Shown in pieces: positions 8,470 through 17,619 of a stretch of DNA of 64,000 nt (within the stretch, counting starts at the first letter, position 1; each line of letters opens with the position of its first letter). The position numbers were made by a program, and so were the translations under genes. Below the pieces are notes generated by a model. It worked only from the letters and a program-made list of their open reading frames with translations. It ran no database searches and was not told the DNA's origin. The DNA lies in the NCBI GenBank assembly GCA_963827605.1, contig CAWHBK010000004.1, positions 434,001 to 498,000 on the forward strand. The letters run 5' to 3'. The DNA comes from DSYU01 sp963827605. Lineage in GTDB: Bacteria; Chloroflexota; Anaerolineae; Anaerolineales; Anaerolineaceae.

Positions 8470-9237
8470 TCAACCCTTCAGTTCCTTCAGATACATCTTC
8501 CCCAGCGCCGTCATCAACCCCAGGTCCGAGCTGAGCAGGATATACTGCATGCCCTTGTCGATCCAGCGCCGCGCCTGGGCCGCGTTTGGCGCAATCGTCC
8601 CCACCGCCTTGCCCGCCGCGCGGCTCTTCTGGATAATCAGGTCGATCGCCGCCAGCATTTTGGGATGTTCCACCTGCCCGATCACGCCCAGCCCCTGCGA
8701 CAGGTCGTACGGCCCGATAAAGATCACATCCAGGCAGTCGACCTCCAGGATTTCGTCCAGGTTTTCCACCGCTTCGCCCGTTTCGCATTGGCTCACCACC
8801 AGCGTATTCTCATTGGCGATCACCGGGTAATCCACCGCGTTCAGCGCGCCGTAACCCGCCGCGCGCACGGTCGCCCCAAAGCCGCGCTTTCCCAGCGGGA
8901 AATACTTCACCGACTCCACCAGCGCCTGCGCTTCCGCTTTGCTGCTCACCTGCGGGCACTGCACCCCCAGCGCCCCGGCGTCCAGCGCCTGGAGGATATC
9001 CACCGGCTGGTTGGTGCGCACGCGCACCAGGGCGGGCAGATCGTAGATCTCCGCCGCGCGCAGCAGGCTGGTGGTGTCTTCAATGTTCATCGCGATATGT
9101 TCGTTGTCGACGACGATGAATTCAAACCCCGCCATCGCCAGCGCTTCCACCACTGCCGGGTCCGTCGTTTTGATAAACGTGCCCAACAGGCTTTCGCCTT
9201 GTTTTATACGCGCCTTCATTTTGTTTACGCGGATCAT
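8470..9237 (-). CDS. HpcH/HpaI aldolase family protein
   Basis: This 255-residue protein starts at ATG 9237, preceded by AAGGAG nine bases upstream. It shows the family pattern: LGTFIKTTDPAVVEALAMAGF, the DNEH motif, metal-binding glutamate in QCETGEAVENL and aspartate in FIGPYDLSQGLG. Members cleave or form 4-hydroxy-2-oxo acids with a divalent metal (pyruvate plus an aldehyde); homologues include 4-hydroxy-2-oxoheptanedioate and 2-keto-3-deoxy-sugar-acid aldolases. No catabolic operon surrounds it, so the aldehyde partner cannot be stated. Confidence 0.88.
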   Translation of the reverse strand: MIRVNKMKARIKQGESLLGTFIKTTDPAVVEALAMAGFEFIVVDNEHIAMNIEDTTSLLRAAEIYDLPALVRVRTNQPVDILQALDAGALGVQCPQVSSKAEAQALVESVKYFPLGKRGFGATVRAAGYGALNAVDYPVIANENTLVVSQCETGEAVENLDEILEVDCLDVIFIGPYDLSQGLGVIGQVEHPKMLAAIDLIIQKSRAAGKAVGTIAPNAAQARRWIDKGMQYILLSSDLGLMTALGKMYLKELKG

Positions 9238-9465
9238 GAATTTATTCTCCTTTATTAATAGCGGACAAAGAATCTCAAAACCTTACCCGGCTGCTCATCC
9301 AGAGAAATGATGAAACCGAACCATTATAGCAGATGGACATTCTCCTTTTCCGCTCCTGGCTTCTTAATTTCTCATCCGTCGTAAAGTATAATTGCGGCAC
9401 CCATTTCGGGCGCGACTTTTCTCGTATCATCCGCTTTATGAATAGTTCTCTTCAGGCGTTCGTCT

Positions 9466-11061
9466 ATGAATGAATCGAAAAGGCTCTTTCCGGCTGCATC
9501 CTACGCAGCCTCCCCAAAAAGCCAGCAACCGCTGTTCCGCTGGTTGATGGATGGGAAATTTCTTCCGGCTTCAATTTTCATGCTGCTGGCAGTTCTTTCT
9601 GGCGCGCTCATCGGATACTTAAAAGCCGACTCACTCCACATCTGGCGCTATACGTCGGACTTGTTTATCTGCGATACGGTGCTGCAAGAATCCGCGCGCG
9701 GTTTTATCGGCCGTGACTTCACCTACGGCAATGTCTTTGGGGACCATACGTATCTTTTTTTGTTACCCCTTATCCCATTAAAAGTTTTGTTATCGTCGAA
9801 AATGGTCTACCTCCTGGTATTGTTGGGCCCGCTGAGTTACGTTGTTTCGAGCATCATTTTCTTCCTTAGCGTAAAGCAGTTCCTGCATCCCTGGAAGGCT
9901 TTTCTCCTCTCGCTCACGTATCTGTTTGGCTTTACGATGCTGTACCGGGGGTTATTTGATGACGTGCATGGGATGCATGGCGATACCTTCGCGGGATTTT
10001 TGGCAGCCGCCATGACCGCTCTCCTCATTTGGAGAGAATACAACGCTGCGCACGGCAAAAAAACGCTGCCCCAAACGGTAGGGGCGGTCTTTTTTCTACT
10101 TGCCTTCCTGTCTCTAAAAGAAGAAATGGCCATCCTCGGCATCCTGTTTTTTGGAATAGCCTTTTTCTTCCGCAGAACCGCTTTTCACCGCAATATGATC
10201 TTGCTTTCTGGCCTGGTCTTTGCAGTCGATCTCGTGGTTTTGAAGCTTTCCCTGACCCCCTTCAACCGCACCAATAATGCATTGATCTCGGATTTGTTCG
10301 CCGCCATTCAGGCCAGCGGTCTGAATTTTTTGTTCAATAATCCGAACGCAACGGTGGATCAGCTGCGAACTTTTTGGTTTACCATCGCGCTGATCTGCCT
10401 TTTATTCAGCGCGGCGGCTGCTTTTTCAAAACGGATCAATCCATATAGTTTGGGCCTTTTCCTGATGGGCCTGGCAAAGTTATTTTTCGGGCTAACGGTG
10501 CAGGACTTTGATTTATTCCGCTGGCATGACTTTCCTGGGCTGGTCATGATTTCCGCGGCAGTCCTATTCCAGTTTATTTTTGTGAACAAATTAAAGAGCG
10601 TTTTCCAGGTGGCGGCGCTGCTCCTGTTGACCCTTGGGTCTATGTTTAGTTTCCTTCGCTACGAGGCTCCTTATGTGAAAGAGCAGCTCGAATGGAATAT
10701 TGAACGGAAAGAGGACATCCTCGTTTACTACGGGGAACTGTCACAGTTTATGGATCAAGTGGACCCCATGCAGGTGGTGGCAATTCCGATATACACGGCG
10801 AAAAGATGGGTGGGATACCGCTATACCTTTTATCCCAGGGGTATTTCCATCCAACCGCAGGGTATTGCTGATTTCGCCGTCTATCCGATCAATGAAGCCG
10901 CGCACTTAGCCGGCGGGTTCGACAAAACGTTACCACTGGCGGAACTTTTAAAGTCATTTACCGTGATCAACCGCACCCGCCATTTTATCCTGCTCAAAAG
11001 AACTTCCTTTTCAGAAAGTGAAGTACCTGCGCGCGAAATGTTCTTTAATTTATGGAAGTAA
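9466..11061 (+). CDS. DUF2079 polytopic membrane protein
   Basis: This 531-residue protein has about ten hydrophobic membrane segments beginning near residue 35. It fits the DUF2079 pattern: DLFICDTVLQESARGFI, then FGDHTYLFLLPLIPLK and DDVHGMHGDTFAG, an early loop with conserved His and Asp typical of this GT-C-related family. Function is unproven; a role in lipid-linked sugar transfer or surface glycosylation is suggested by fold similarity. Genes on both sides are oriented differently, so it appears monocistronic. Start ATG 9466 has only a weak ribosome site. Confidence 0.78.
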   Translation: MNESKRLFPAASYAASPKSQQPLFRWLMDGKFLPASIFMLLAVLSGALIGYLKADSLHIWRYTSDLFICDTVLQESARGFIGRDFTYGNVFGDHTYLFLLPLIPLKVLLSSKMVYLLVLLGPLSYVVSSIIFFLSVKQFLHPWKAFLLSLTYLFGFTMLYRGLFDDVHGMHGDTFAGFLAAAMTALLIWREYNAAHGKKTLPQTVGAVFFLLAFLSLKEEMAILGILFFGIAFFFRRTAFHRNMILLSGLVFAVDLVVLKLSLTPFNRTNNALISDLFAAIQASGLNFLFNNPNATVDQLRTFWFTIALICLLFSAAAAFSKRINPYSLGLFLMGLAKLFFGLTVQDFDLFRWHDFPGLVMISAAVLFQFIFVNKLKSVFQVAALLLLTLGSMFSFLRYEAPYVKEQLEWNIERKEDILVYYGELSQFMDQVDPMQVVAIPIYTAKRWVGYRYTFYPRGISIQPQGIADFAVYPINEAAHLAGGFDKTLPLAELLKSFTVINRTRHFILLKRTSFSESEVPAREMFFNLWK

Positions 11062-11067
11062 TCGAGC

Positions 11068-11118
11068 GCCGCATTCCTGATGCGCCGCATCTCTGATGCG
11101 CGGCATCCCGGATGCGCC
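11068..11118. repeat. Three short GATGCG/CGCAT hairpin units between convergent genes
   Basis: The gap between the DUF2079 gene and the lipoprotein gene consists almost wholly of three successive units of the form CGCATNCNNGATGCG. Each can fold on itself or pair with its neighbour. It may serve as a bidirectional transcript end, though no T-tract follows. Confidence 0.55.
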
Positions 11119-11123
11119 ATTCC

Positions 11124-11678
11124 TTATGGCGTAATTGCATACCAGATCTCGCGGATGTACCCGCGCGCGTCCACATCAAAAACCTTCTTTCCGGCAAAGG
11201 CTTTGCCTTCTTTACAGCCCCAGGCGTAAATCGTCTCATGCCCGGTGACGGCCGCCGGAATAAAATCATTGTTGGGGTTGGTCTTGCAGAAATCATCCAT
11301 CGCGGCAGTAGAAGCCTGGCGGATGTCGGCTTTACTTTCGCAGGGCAGGTTGGCCCCCACAAAGCAGGCGTACACCTTCTGATCCATGCAGCGCCAGAAA
11401 GTTCCCCGGTTGAACATTTCCAGCGGCGCGTCCGCCGCCGCCCCGGAAGCCTTCATCACCCCTCTGACCACTGCTTCGGGCGTCTTGGGCCCGCTGTAAA
11501 GCGCATCCGGCTGGTCAATCGTCCCCACCTTCGCGCAGTAGGCAAATGGATTGCGAAAGGTTGCGGGTGTTGCAACACCCGCGGTTGCAGTCGTCGATGG
11601 TGCATTTGGCGCGGCTGGCGCGCAGGCAGCCAGCAGGGCCAGCCCGCACAAGAAAAACAAAACGATTTTTGATCGCAT
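11124..11678 (-). CDS. Lipoprotein of unknown function
   Basis: The 184-residue product has a type II signal peptide with lipobox LLAAC around residue 19, so it should be lipid-anchored outside the membrane. A Thr/Ala/Pro-rich linker follows. The body has six cysteines (YCAK, WRCMD, YACF, LPCES, DFCK, WGCK) that may form disulfides, and a central VVRGVMKASGAAAD segment. I do not recognise the family. It follows the Roco gene on the same strand with a 69-base gap. Confidence 0.7.
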   Translation of the reverse strand: MRSKIVLFFLCGLALLAACAPAAPNAPSTTATAGVATPATFRNPFAYCAKVGTIDQPDALYSGPKTPEAVVRGVMKASGAAADAPLEMFNRGTFWRCMDQKVYACFVGANLPCESKADIRQASTAAMDDFCKTNPNNDFIPAAVTGHETIYAWGCKEGKAFAGKKVFDVDARGYIREIWYAITP

Positions 11679-11747
11679 GATGTTTCTCCTGACCGGTTGA
11701 TCCTTTTTCGGATAACCCAGGCGACGGATGCCGGCTAAAGTAGACCC

Positions 11748-14687
11748 TTAGCGGTACGCCTGCGCGTGATACTCGCACAGCCACAGGTAATGGTCTTCCG
11801 GCGTCAGCACCCGTTTGAGATGCCCCCAGGTCTGCTGCTCGTCGAGCTTTTCCAGCAGCTGCCGGATGGCCCGCAGCGCGGCCCCCTCGACCAGCAGCTC
11901 CTCGCGGAAGTCCGGCGGCGTCATGCCCGCCCGGTCGGCCAGCTTCATCTCGCTGCTCTCATCCACATCGATGATCTCCGGCAGGATCTTCACCAGTTCT
12001 TCCATCATCTTGATGTCATCCGCCACCAGTTTGGCGTAGTCCGCCGCCGCGATGCCGAGCCACGGGCCAACCAGCGGGGTGACGAACTTGAGCAGGGTTA
12101 CCATGTTCTTGATATAGCCCCCGGTGATGCGCAGCCATTTGGGTGGAGTATCGAAAACATAATGGCCGTCCTTGCCGGTAGGGTGCCAGCAGCCAGGCTC
12201 CTGGCAGTACAGCTGCAGCTCCATCTTCTCACCCACCCACACCTTCTTCCACCCGCTGGAGTAGTACGGGCGCAGCACAAACACGTTGGGCACATACGTC
12301 TCAATCTGCGACTGCTCGCGCCGGAAGCCTTTGGTAAATTCACGTTGTAGCAGCGTGATGAGCTCATCGTGCCGCGTGGCGCTGTCCTTCGCCATCTGAT
12401 CCATGCGGGTGCGAAGCTCCTTGTTCAACTCCTCGATTTTCTCTACCACCTGCTCCTGCGTGCGCCAGTGCAGGCCAAACAAAAGCCGCGAGACCTGCAC
12501 ATCCTCAAAAGAGCGCTGGCACTGCATCGTTTCGACGGGTTTTGGCCGCTCGATTGCTTTCTGCAAATTCTCGTAGTTGAACTCGTAATCGCAGGGCTGC
12601 GCTTCGTGCCCCGGGCAGGGGATGGTGCGCTCGATCTTCAAACCGGGGTAGCGCGCCAGGGTCACCTCCAGCCCGTCTTTGAGCAGCGCGAAAAAGTTGT
12701 GCGGCGACGGTCCGCGCACCGTGATCTGAACATAGCGGTCGTGCGGGAAGGCCTGCACCAGCGCCAGGTGCTTGCGCTCCGGCTCATAGGCAAACACCGC
12801 CCCCAGCCGCCAGTGGATATGCGTGGTAAAGCGGTGCGAGCGGGCCAGGAACCAGGTCGGAATGCCGGGCAGGATGGTGTTGAGCTTGAATTTCATCGAA
12901 ATCTCGTTCCGCGCGCCATCCGCGCCGGGCGCGTCCCACAGCGCCTGGAAATCCGGCGGGTCTAGCGGCAGGCGCTCGACCACCAGGCTGACCTCTTCCT
13001 TTTCCAGCGTGCGGTACGAAAGGTCGAATTTCTCCATCAGCCGCAGGAAGTGCTGGCGCATGCCTGGGGCCAGGTCGCTCCATAACTGCGCCATGTGCGC
13101 ATCGGTAAAGATGCCCGCCTCGCCGATCACCTTCTCGCTCTCCAGCACCCGCCCGATGTACTGCGTCACCCACTGCGGTTTCAGGATCACCAGGTCGTTC
13201 AGGTCGCTGTCGTCGCGGAAGAACAGGATGTCGCCCAGCTCGTGCAGCCAGCGCGCCAGCACGCGCGTGCCGGTCTCCGAGACGCCCCGCGACATCATCA
13301 GGTCCCAAAGTTCTTGCGGGGAAATATACTTCTCCGGGCAGGCCCGCACCGCTTCCGCCGCTGCCAGCCAGGTGGTGGGCCATTTCTCGCCCATCAGCGG
13401 CAGCTGGCCCACCGCCGCCCCGGCGATGGCCTGGCGCAGCTCCGCGATGCCCTGGCCAGTCTTGTTGCTGACCGCGTAGAACCCCAGAATCTGCGGGTAT
13501 TTGCGCTGCAAATCCGTCGTGGGTAGATCCGCGTCGCGCTCGTCCGTCCAGGCCGCCACCACCAGCACCGGCGACTCCGGCGCGCGGGCCTGGATTGCGT
13601 CCAGCCAGTAATACAGCTTGCCCTGTTCATAGCCGTGCCGCGCGTTCCACACCAGCAGGAACAGCGAGCAGTTGGTCAGGAAAAACTGGTGCGTCGCGTG
13701 GTAAATCTCCTGCCCGCCAAAGTCCCAGGCATTGAGCGTCAGGGTAATGTCTGCGTCCGTGCGGTGAGGCAGCCCCAAAGAGCGAATCTCAATCCCGCGC
13801 GTGGTGGAAGTATCCGTAAATTCCTCGCCCCCCAGCGCGCACAGCAAAGACGTTTTCCCCACCCCGCCTTCCCCCACCAGCATCAGTTTCGACACCCACT
13901 GCTGCGAATGCCCCGCGTATAACTCGCGCAGGTATGCCAGGATCGCGGTGTCGCCCTGTTCCACGATTTCGGGAGGAAAATCGGAGAATGGATTGGGAAC
14001 AAGCCTGATGTCTTTATTGTCGAAAAGCGCAGTCTCAGGCGGCAGACCAGTCAGTTGATTGCCGCCGAGGTTGAGGTACGATAATTTTGTCAGTTGACCA
14101 ATCGCAGGCGGCAGGACCGTCAATTGATTGTCACCGAGGCCAAGTCTCGATAATTGGGCCAGTTGACCAATCTCAGGCGGCAGGATCGTCAGTTGATTGC
14201 CATTGAGGTAGAGGTACGATAATTGGGCCAGTTGACTAATCTCAGGCGGCAGGACCGTCAGTTGATTGTTATAGAGGTCGAGTATCGACAATTGAGTCAG
14301 TTGACCAATCTCAGGCGGCAGGACGGTCAGTCGATTGCCGCCGAGGTAGAGTTCTGATAATTGGGCCAGTTGAACAATCTCAGGCGGCAGGATCATCAAT
14401 TGGTTGCCGCTGAGGTTGAGTTTCGATAACTTTGTCAGTTGGACAATCTCAGGCGGCAGGACCGTCAGTTGATTGCCGCTGAGGTAGAGGTCTGATAATT
14501 GGGTCAATTGGCCAATCTCAGGCGGCAGGACCGTCAGTTGATTGCCATTGAGGTAGAGTTTCGATAATTTTGTTAGTCGGCCAATCTCAGGCGGCAGGAC
14601 CGTCAGTTTACTGCCCCTGAGGTCGAGTTTCGTCAATTTTTCTTTGGCGACGAATTGAAGGATTTTAAGAAGCGCTTCTTGCTCCAT
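11748..14687 (-). CDS. Roco protein: leucine-rich repeats, Roc GTPase and COR domain
   Basis: Start ATG 14687 (MEQEALLKILQF) is preceded by GAGG and is preferred over an upstream in-frame ATG at 14774. Product about 979 residues. Residues about 12-245 are nine or ten 23-residue leucine-rich repeats (LTVLPPEIGQLTQLSxLYL). Next comes a Roc GTPase: P-loop GEGGVGKTS, switch II DFGGQE and a degenerate NKxD-like position (WTDERD). A COR-like region (ILKPQWVTQYIGRVL, SLVVERLP) and a long C-terminal part with a coiled coil (VVEKIEELNKELRTRM) follow. Roco proteins cycle as GTP-dependent dimers (family knowledge); partner and signal are unknown. Confidence 0.92.
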   Translation of the reverse strand: MEQEALLKILQFVAKEKLTKLDLRGSKLTVLPPEIGRLTKLSKLYLNGNQLTVLPPEIGQLTQLSDLYLSGNQLTVLPPEIVQLTKLSKLNLSGNQLMILPPEIVQLAQLSELYLGGNRLTVLPPEIGQLTQLSILDLYNNQLTVLPPEISQLAQLSYLYLNGNQLTILPPEIGQLAQLSRLGLGDNQLTVLPPAIGQLTKLSYLNLGGNQLTGLPPETALFDNKDIRLVPNPFSDFPPEIVEQGDTAILAYLRELYAGHSQQWVSKLMLVGEGGVGKTSLLCALGGEEFTDTSTTRGIEIRSLGLPHRTDADITLTLNAWDFGGQEIYHATHQFFLTNCSLFLLVWNARHGYEQGKLYYWLDAIQARAPESPVLVVAAWTDERDADLPTTDLQRKYPQILGFYAVSNKTGQGIAELRQAIAGAAVGQLPLMGEKWPTTWLAAAEAVRACPEKYISPQELWDLMMSRGVSETGTRVLARWLHELGDILFFRDDSDLNDLVILKPQWVTQYIGRVLESEKVIGEAGIFTDAHMAQLWSDLAPGMRQHFLRLMEKFDLSYRTLEKEEVSLVVERLPLDPPDFQALWDAPGADGARNEISMKFKLNTILPGIPTWFLARSHRFTTHIHWRLGAVFAYEPERKHLALVQAFPHDRYVQITVRGPSPHNFFALLKDGLEVTLARYPGLKIERTIPCPGHEAQPCDYEFNYENLQKAIERPKPVETMQCQRSFEDVQVSRLLFGLHWRTQEQVVEKIEELNKELRTRMDQMAKDSATRHDELITLLQREFTKGFRREQSQIETYVPNVFVLRPYYSSGWKKVWVGEKMELQLYCQEPGCWHPTGKDGHYVFDTPPKWLRITGGYIKNMVTLLKFVTPLVGPWLGIAAADYAKLVADDIKMMEELVKILPEIIDVDESSEMKLADRAGMTPPDFREELLVEGAALRAIRQLLEKLDEQQTWGHLKRVLTPEDHYLWLCEYHAQAYR
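14050..14640 (-). repeat. 69-base tandem repeats encoding the LRR array
   Basis: The LRR part of the Roco gene is a near-identical 69-base tandem array (recurring CTCAGGCGGCAGGACCGTCA on the plus strand, about nine copies). Such conservation at DNA level implies recent copy-number expansion or gene conversion, and the copy number could vary between strains or be misassembled. Confidence 0.85.
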
Positions 14688-14843
14688 CCTGGCCCTCGAT
14701 CCGATCGGTTTTTTGGGAGAATTGAATTTATCACGCCGGGCCGGTTCCCAACCATGAAGCAGCCCTGCGATCATTATATCCCCGAATCAAAAACCTCTTC
14801 GCGAGGCCGGAGCACCTGCTGCCAACCCAAAATGCCCGCCCCC

Positions 14844-14880
14844 TCCTAATCCGTGTAATCCGCGTTAAAAATCCGTTGTC
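14844..14880. repeat. Single arm of CGCGGATTACACGG-type repeat
   Basis: Reads (minus strand) CGGATTTTTAACGCGGATTAC then ACGGATTAG, matching one arm of the inverted repeat at 24960-25073. It sits between the Roco and MocR genes. Confidence 0.5.
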
Positions 14881-14892
14881 AGCCGTCAGCCC

Positions 14893-16359
14893 TCAGCACT
14901 TCCGCATCGCCGCGCCCAACCGCCTGATCCCCTCTTCGATCTCCGCCGGCGTGCAGGTGGCGAAGTTCAGCCGCACATACCCCTCCCCATCTTGCGGCTG
15001 CGGGAAGAACCAGTTCCCCGGCGAATACTCCACCCCCTCCGCCAGCGCCAGCGGTGACAGCTTCTCCACCGACATGCCCTCCGGCAGGCGCAGCCAGATG
15101 AACAACCCGCCCTGCGGCGAGTTCGCGCGCGCTTCAGCGGGCAGGTGCCGCCGGATCGCCGCCAGCATCGCATCCCGGCGCAGGCGGTTGAGGCGGCACG
15201 AGCGGCGCAGGTGCGCCTGGTAGCGCCCCACCGAAACGTATTCGTCCAGCGCGCGCTGGATCAGCGTGGAGGTGGTCAGGTCGTTCACCCACTTGGTATA
15301 CAGCAGCCGGCGGAAGATCGGCCCGTCCGCCACCAGGAAGCCCAACCGCAGCCCCGGCATCAGCATCTTCGAGAAGGTCCCGGTGTAGATCACCCCGCCG
15401 CGCGCGTCCAGCGCCTTCACCGCCGGCTGCGCGCGCCCGTCGTAGCGCAGGTCGCCCGCATAGTCGTCTTCGAGGATGGGCGTATTGTAGCTGTCGCACA
15501 GCGCCACCAGCTTGCGCCGCCGCGCCCCGCTCAGGCACGTGCCGCTGGGGTTCTGGAAATTGGGGATGGTGTACACCAGCTTGGGATGGTATTGCTTTAG
15601 CAGCGGCTCCAGCAGGTCCACCTGCATGCCGTGCTCGTCGACTGGGATGCCGGCCACCTTGAGATCCAGCGCGTGGAACAGCTCCAGGGCCAGGTTGTAG
15701 GTGGGGCTCTCCACCAGAATCGCATCCCCCGGCTTGAGCAGGATCTGGCAGATAATCGTCAAAGCCTGCTGCGACCCGGACGTGATCAGGATCTGCTCCG
15801 GGTGCGCCTGGATGCCCTGGCTGGCCAGCACCCGCGCGATGGTTTCCCGCAGCGGCGGGTACCCGGCGTTGAATTCCCCGTATTCCAGCGCGCGGGTGCC
15901 GTCCTGGCGCAGCACGCGCTGCAAAGCCTGGTAGAAATCCTTCACCGGGAACTGGCGCGGGTCGCCTACCCCGGTGAAAATGATGGGCCGCGGGTGCCGG
16001 AAGAGATCCGCTGGCTCGCTCCGGTAGACATCCCGCGAAAAAACCCGGTCGGTCTGCGCTTCTTGCTGCCACAGCGGCCAGGCGGCGCCGTCTTCGTTCA
16101 GGCGCCCCTGGTTCGCGCCGGTGGCCATCACGAACGTACCGCTGCCCTCGCGCGTGCCGATCAGCCCATCGCTTTCCAGCGCGGCGTAGGCATTCTTCAC
16201 CGTGATGCGGCTGACGCCCAGCTCCTCGGCCAGCTGGCGCGTGGCAGGCAGGCGCGTATCCGCGGCCAGCCCGCCCGAGCGGATATTCTCGCGCAGGAAG
16301 TTCTCGATCTGCTGGTATAACGGCACGCTGCTTTGCCGGTCGATGGGGATGCGCATCAT
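14893..16359 (-). CDS. MocR/PdxR-type GntR transcription regulator with aminotransferase domain
   Basis: This 488-residue protein has an N-terminal GntR winged helix (VPLYQQIENFLRENI, LPATRQLAEELGVSRITVKNAYAALESDGLI, GTREGSGTFV; residues about 12-85) fused to a fold-type I aminotransferase domain. The PLP-binding lysine is in TGTFSKMLMPGLRLGF (about residue 315). Such regulators sense PLP or aminated ligands and control vitamin B6, GABA or transport genes. No pdx or gab genes are nearby, so the regulon is not evident. Its start overlaps the stop of the upstream unknown gene (ATGA), indicating translational coupling. Confidence 0.9.
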   Translation of the reverse strand: MMRIPIDRQSSVPLYQQIENFLRENIRSGGLAADTRLPATRQLAEELGVSRITVKNAYAALESDGLIGTREGSGTFVMATGANQGRLNEDGAAWPLWQQEAQTDRVFSRDVYRSEPADLFRHPRPIIFTGVGDPRQFPVKDFYQALQRVLRQDGTRALEYGEFNAGYPPLRETIARVLASQGIQAHPEQILITSGSQQALTIICQILLKPGDAILVESPTYNLALELFHALDLKVAGIPVDEHGMQVDLLEPLLKQYHPKLVYTIPNFQNPSGTCLSGARRRKLVALCDSYNTPILEDDYAGDLRYDGRAQPAVKALDARGGVIYTGTFSKMLMPGLRLGFLVADGPIFRRLLYTKWVNDLTTSTLIQRALDEYVSVGRYQAHLRRSCRLNRLRRDAMLAAIRRHLPAEARANSPQGGLFIWLRLPEGMSVEKLSPLALAEGVEYSPGNWFFPQPQDGEGYVRLNFATCTPAEIEEGIRRLGAAMRKC

Positions 16360-16694
16360 GAACCTTTCGCCGCTTCAAAAGAAAGCCGGTCGATGATTTC
16401 CTGCACTGCTTGCGGCGCGGGCGGGTGCTTGAACACGATCGCGCGGGCCTGCTCCGCCGTGGGCATGTGCTTTGGCGCCGGGTTGAAAACCACTTTCACC
16501 TCCAGCGGCTCCGCCGGAACCTCTGCCGCCAGAACCCCAGCTGCCGCCTCTAGCTGCATCATCAGGGGATACGTAATCAGAATCCCCCAGCGCTCGCCAA
16601 CCCTTACCCGGTGATGGTCCCACGCCGCCAGGATCTCGGCTTGCTCCCGGGTGCAAGTGGCTGTAACCTGGTTTACCTCACTGCCTATGCGCAT
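16356..16694 (-). CDS. Unknown 112-residue protein coupled to the MocR regulator
   Basis: Soluble, no signal peptide or membrane segment. Contains REQAEILAAWDHHRVRVGERWG and a C-terminal helix VQEIIDRLSFEAAKGS. Its stop codon overlaps the start of the MocR gene, so the two are translated together. I do not recognise the family. Confidence 0.55.
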   Translation of the reverse strand: MRIGSEVNQVTATCTREQAEILAAWDHHRVRVGERWGILITYPLMMQLEAAAGVLAAEVPAEPLEVKVVFNPAPKHMPTAEQARAIVFKHPPAPQAVQEIIDRLSFEAAKGS

Positions 16695-16709
16695 GGCGGC
16701 TCCGCCCGG

Positions 16710-17399
16710 TTATTCCGCGCGGTCCTCGATCTCCCAGGCATGGTCGAGTATGTGCCAGGCCGACCGGCGCGTAAAGTAGCGCGGCGACCAGCGCTTGCCG
16801 CCTCGCGGGCCTTGCTGCTCTGTTTCACCGCGCGTGGCGGCTGCCAGCGCGTCCAGCGTGGCCTGGGGCGTGCGGGCCGCCAACTCTTCCAGGCTTTCCC
16901 CATCCACCTTCGCCGCCTTCCAACCCAGCGTCGCCATATACCCGCCCTGGGCTTCCAGCACGTGCCGCAGGATGCCTTCCAATTCGCGCCCGCCGCCGCG
17001 CGGACCCTTGCGCAGCGCTTTATTTTCCGCCGCCCGCGCGGCCGAGTCCAGCGCCTGGTAGCACCCTTTCAGCAGCGCCTGCAGGCGCTCCAATTCTGCC
17101 GCATCCACCTTGCGCGCGTCCGCCGCCGGGGCGATGCCCGGCACGCCAAAATCGGTCGCGCTGTCGCCCTCCAACCGCTCGACTACCTGAAAATCCTGCG
17201 GCCCGTCCGGCGCCCGGAAATCGACCTTCGCCTTCCGCGCTACTTTTGCATAGCGCGGCCCATACTCTGCCAGCGCTTGCAGCGCCGCGGCTTCATCTTT
17301 CCCGCTCCGGCTCCAGCCCGGCCACGCCACCGCGCTGGCAAACGTTTTTTTCTTGCCGGTCTCCAGATACACCGCTATTTTTTCCGTGGACTTTGCCAT
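16710..17399 (-). CDS. Unknown protein with HicB-like N-terminus and DinB-like C-terminal helices
   Basis: This 229-residue soluble protein begins with a HicB/YcfA-like beta segment (AVYLETGKKKTFASAVAWPGW, RSGKDEAAALQALAEYGPRYA). Its C-terminal half is helical with HVLEAQGGYMATLGW and RRSAWHILDHAWEIEDR, like DinB/YfiT-type four-helix bundles that place metal-binding histidines in such positions. DinB relatives include thiol-dependent transferases. It lies 15 bases upstream of the 112-residue gene and probably forms an operon with it and the MocR gene. Confidence 0.6.
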   Translation of the reverse strand: MAKSTEKIAVYLETGKKKTFASAVAWPGWSRSGKDEAAALQALAEYGPRYAKVARKAKVDFRAPDGPQDFQVVERLEGDSATDFGVPGIAPAADARKVDAAELERLQALLKGCYQALDSAARAAENKALRKGPRGGGRELEGILRHVLEAQGGYMATLGWKAAKVDGESLEELAARTPQATLDALAAATRGETEQQGPRGGKRWSPRYFTRRSAWHILDHAWEIEDRAE

Positions 17400-17619
17400 T
17401 CGTTATCGCTCCACCCAATGAAAGAAACGAACCCGCCCCCTTGTAATTTCGTTGATTGAAACCCCCTGGGTGTTCCCGTGTGATTAGTACAATGTCCCTT
17501 TCCAACACCGAGTTCTTGCGCGCCAACTCCGAGATCGCCCAGGACTACGGTTATTTCGATAATTATTACATGAATCTGGACGTCCGGGATGAAATTGACG
17601 ATTACTACTTGGAGGAACC

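Noticed and set aside
12784..13383. Long ORFs antisense to or out of frame with the Roco gene
   Set aside because: High-GC shadows with arginine/alanine/glycine-rich composition and no motifs.
14050..14640. Regular plus-strand repeats resembling a CRISPR array
   Set aside because: The 69-base units encode leucine-rich repeats of the Roco protein and have no unique spacers.
15134..16378. 414-residue minus-strand ORF overlapping the MocR gene
   Set aside because: Shadow frame of the MocR gene, rich in Gly/Ala/Arg/Pro, without domains.
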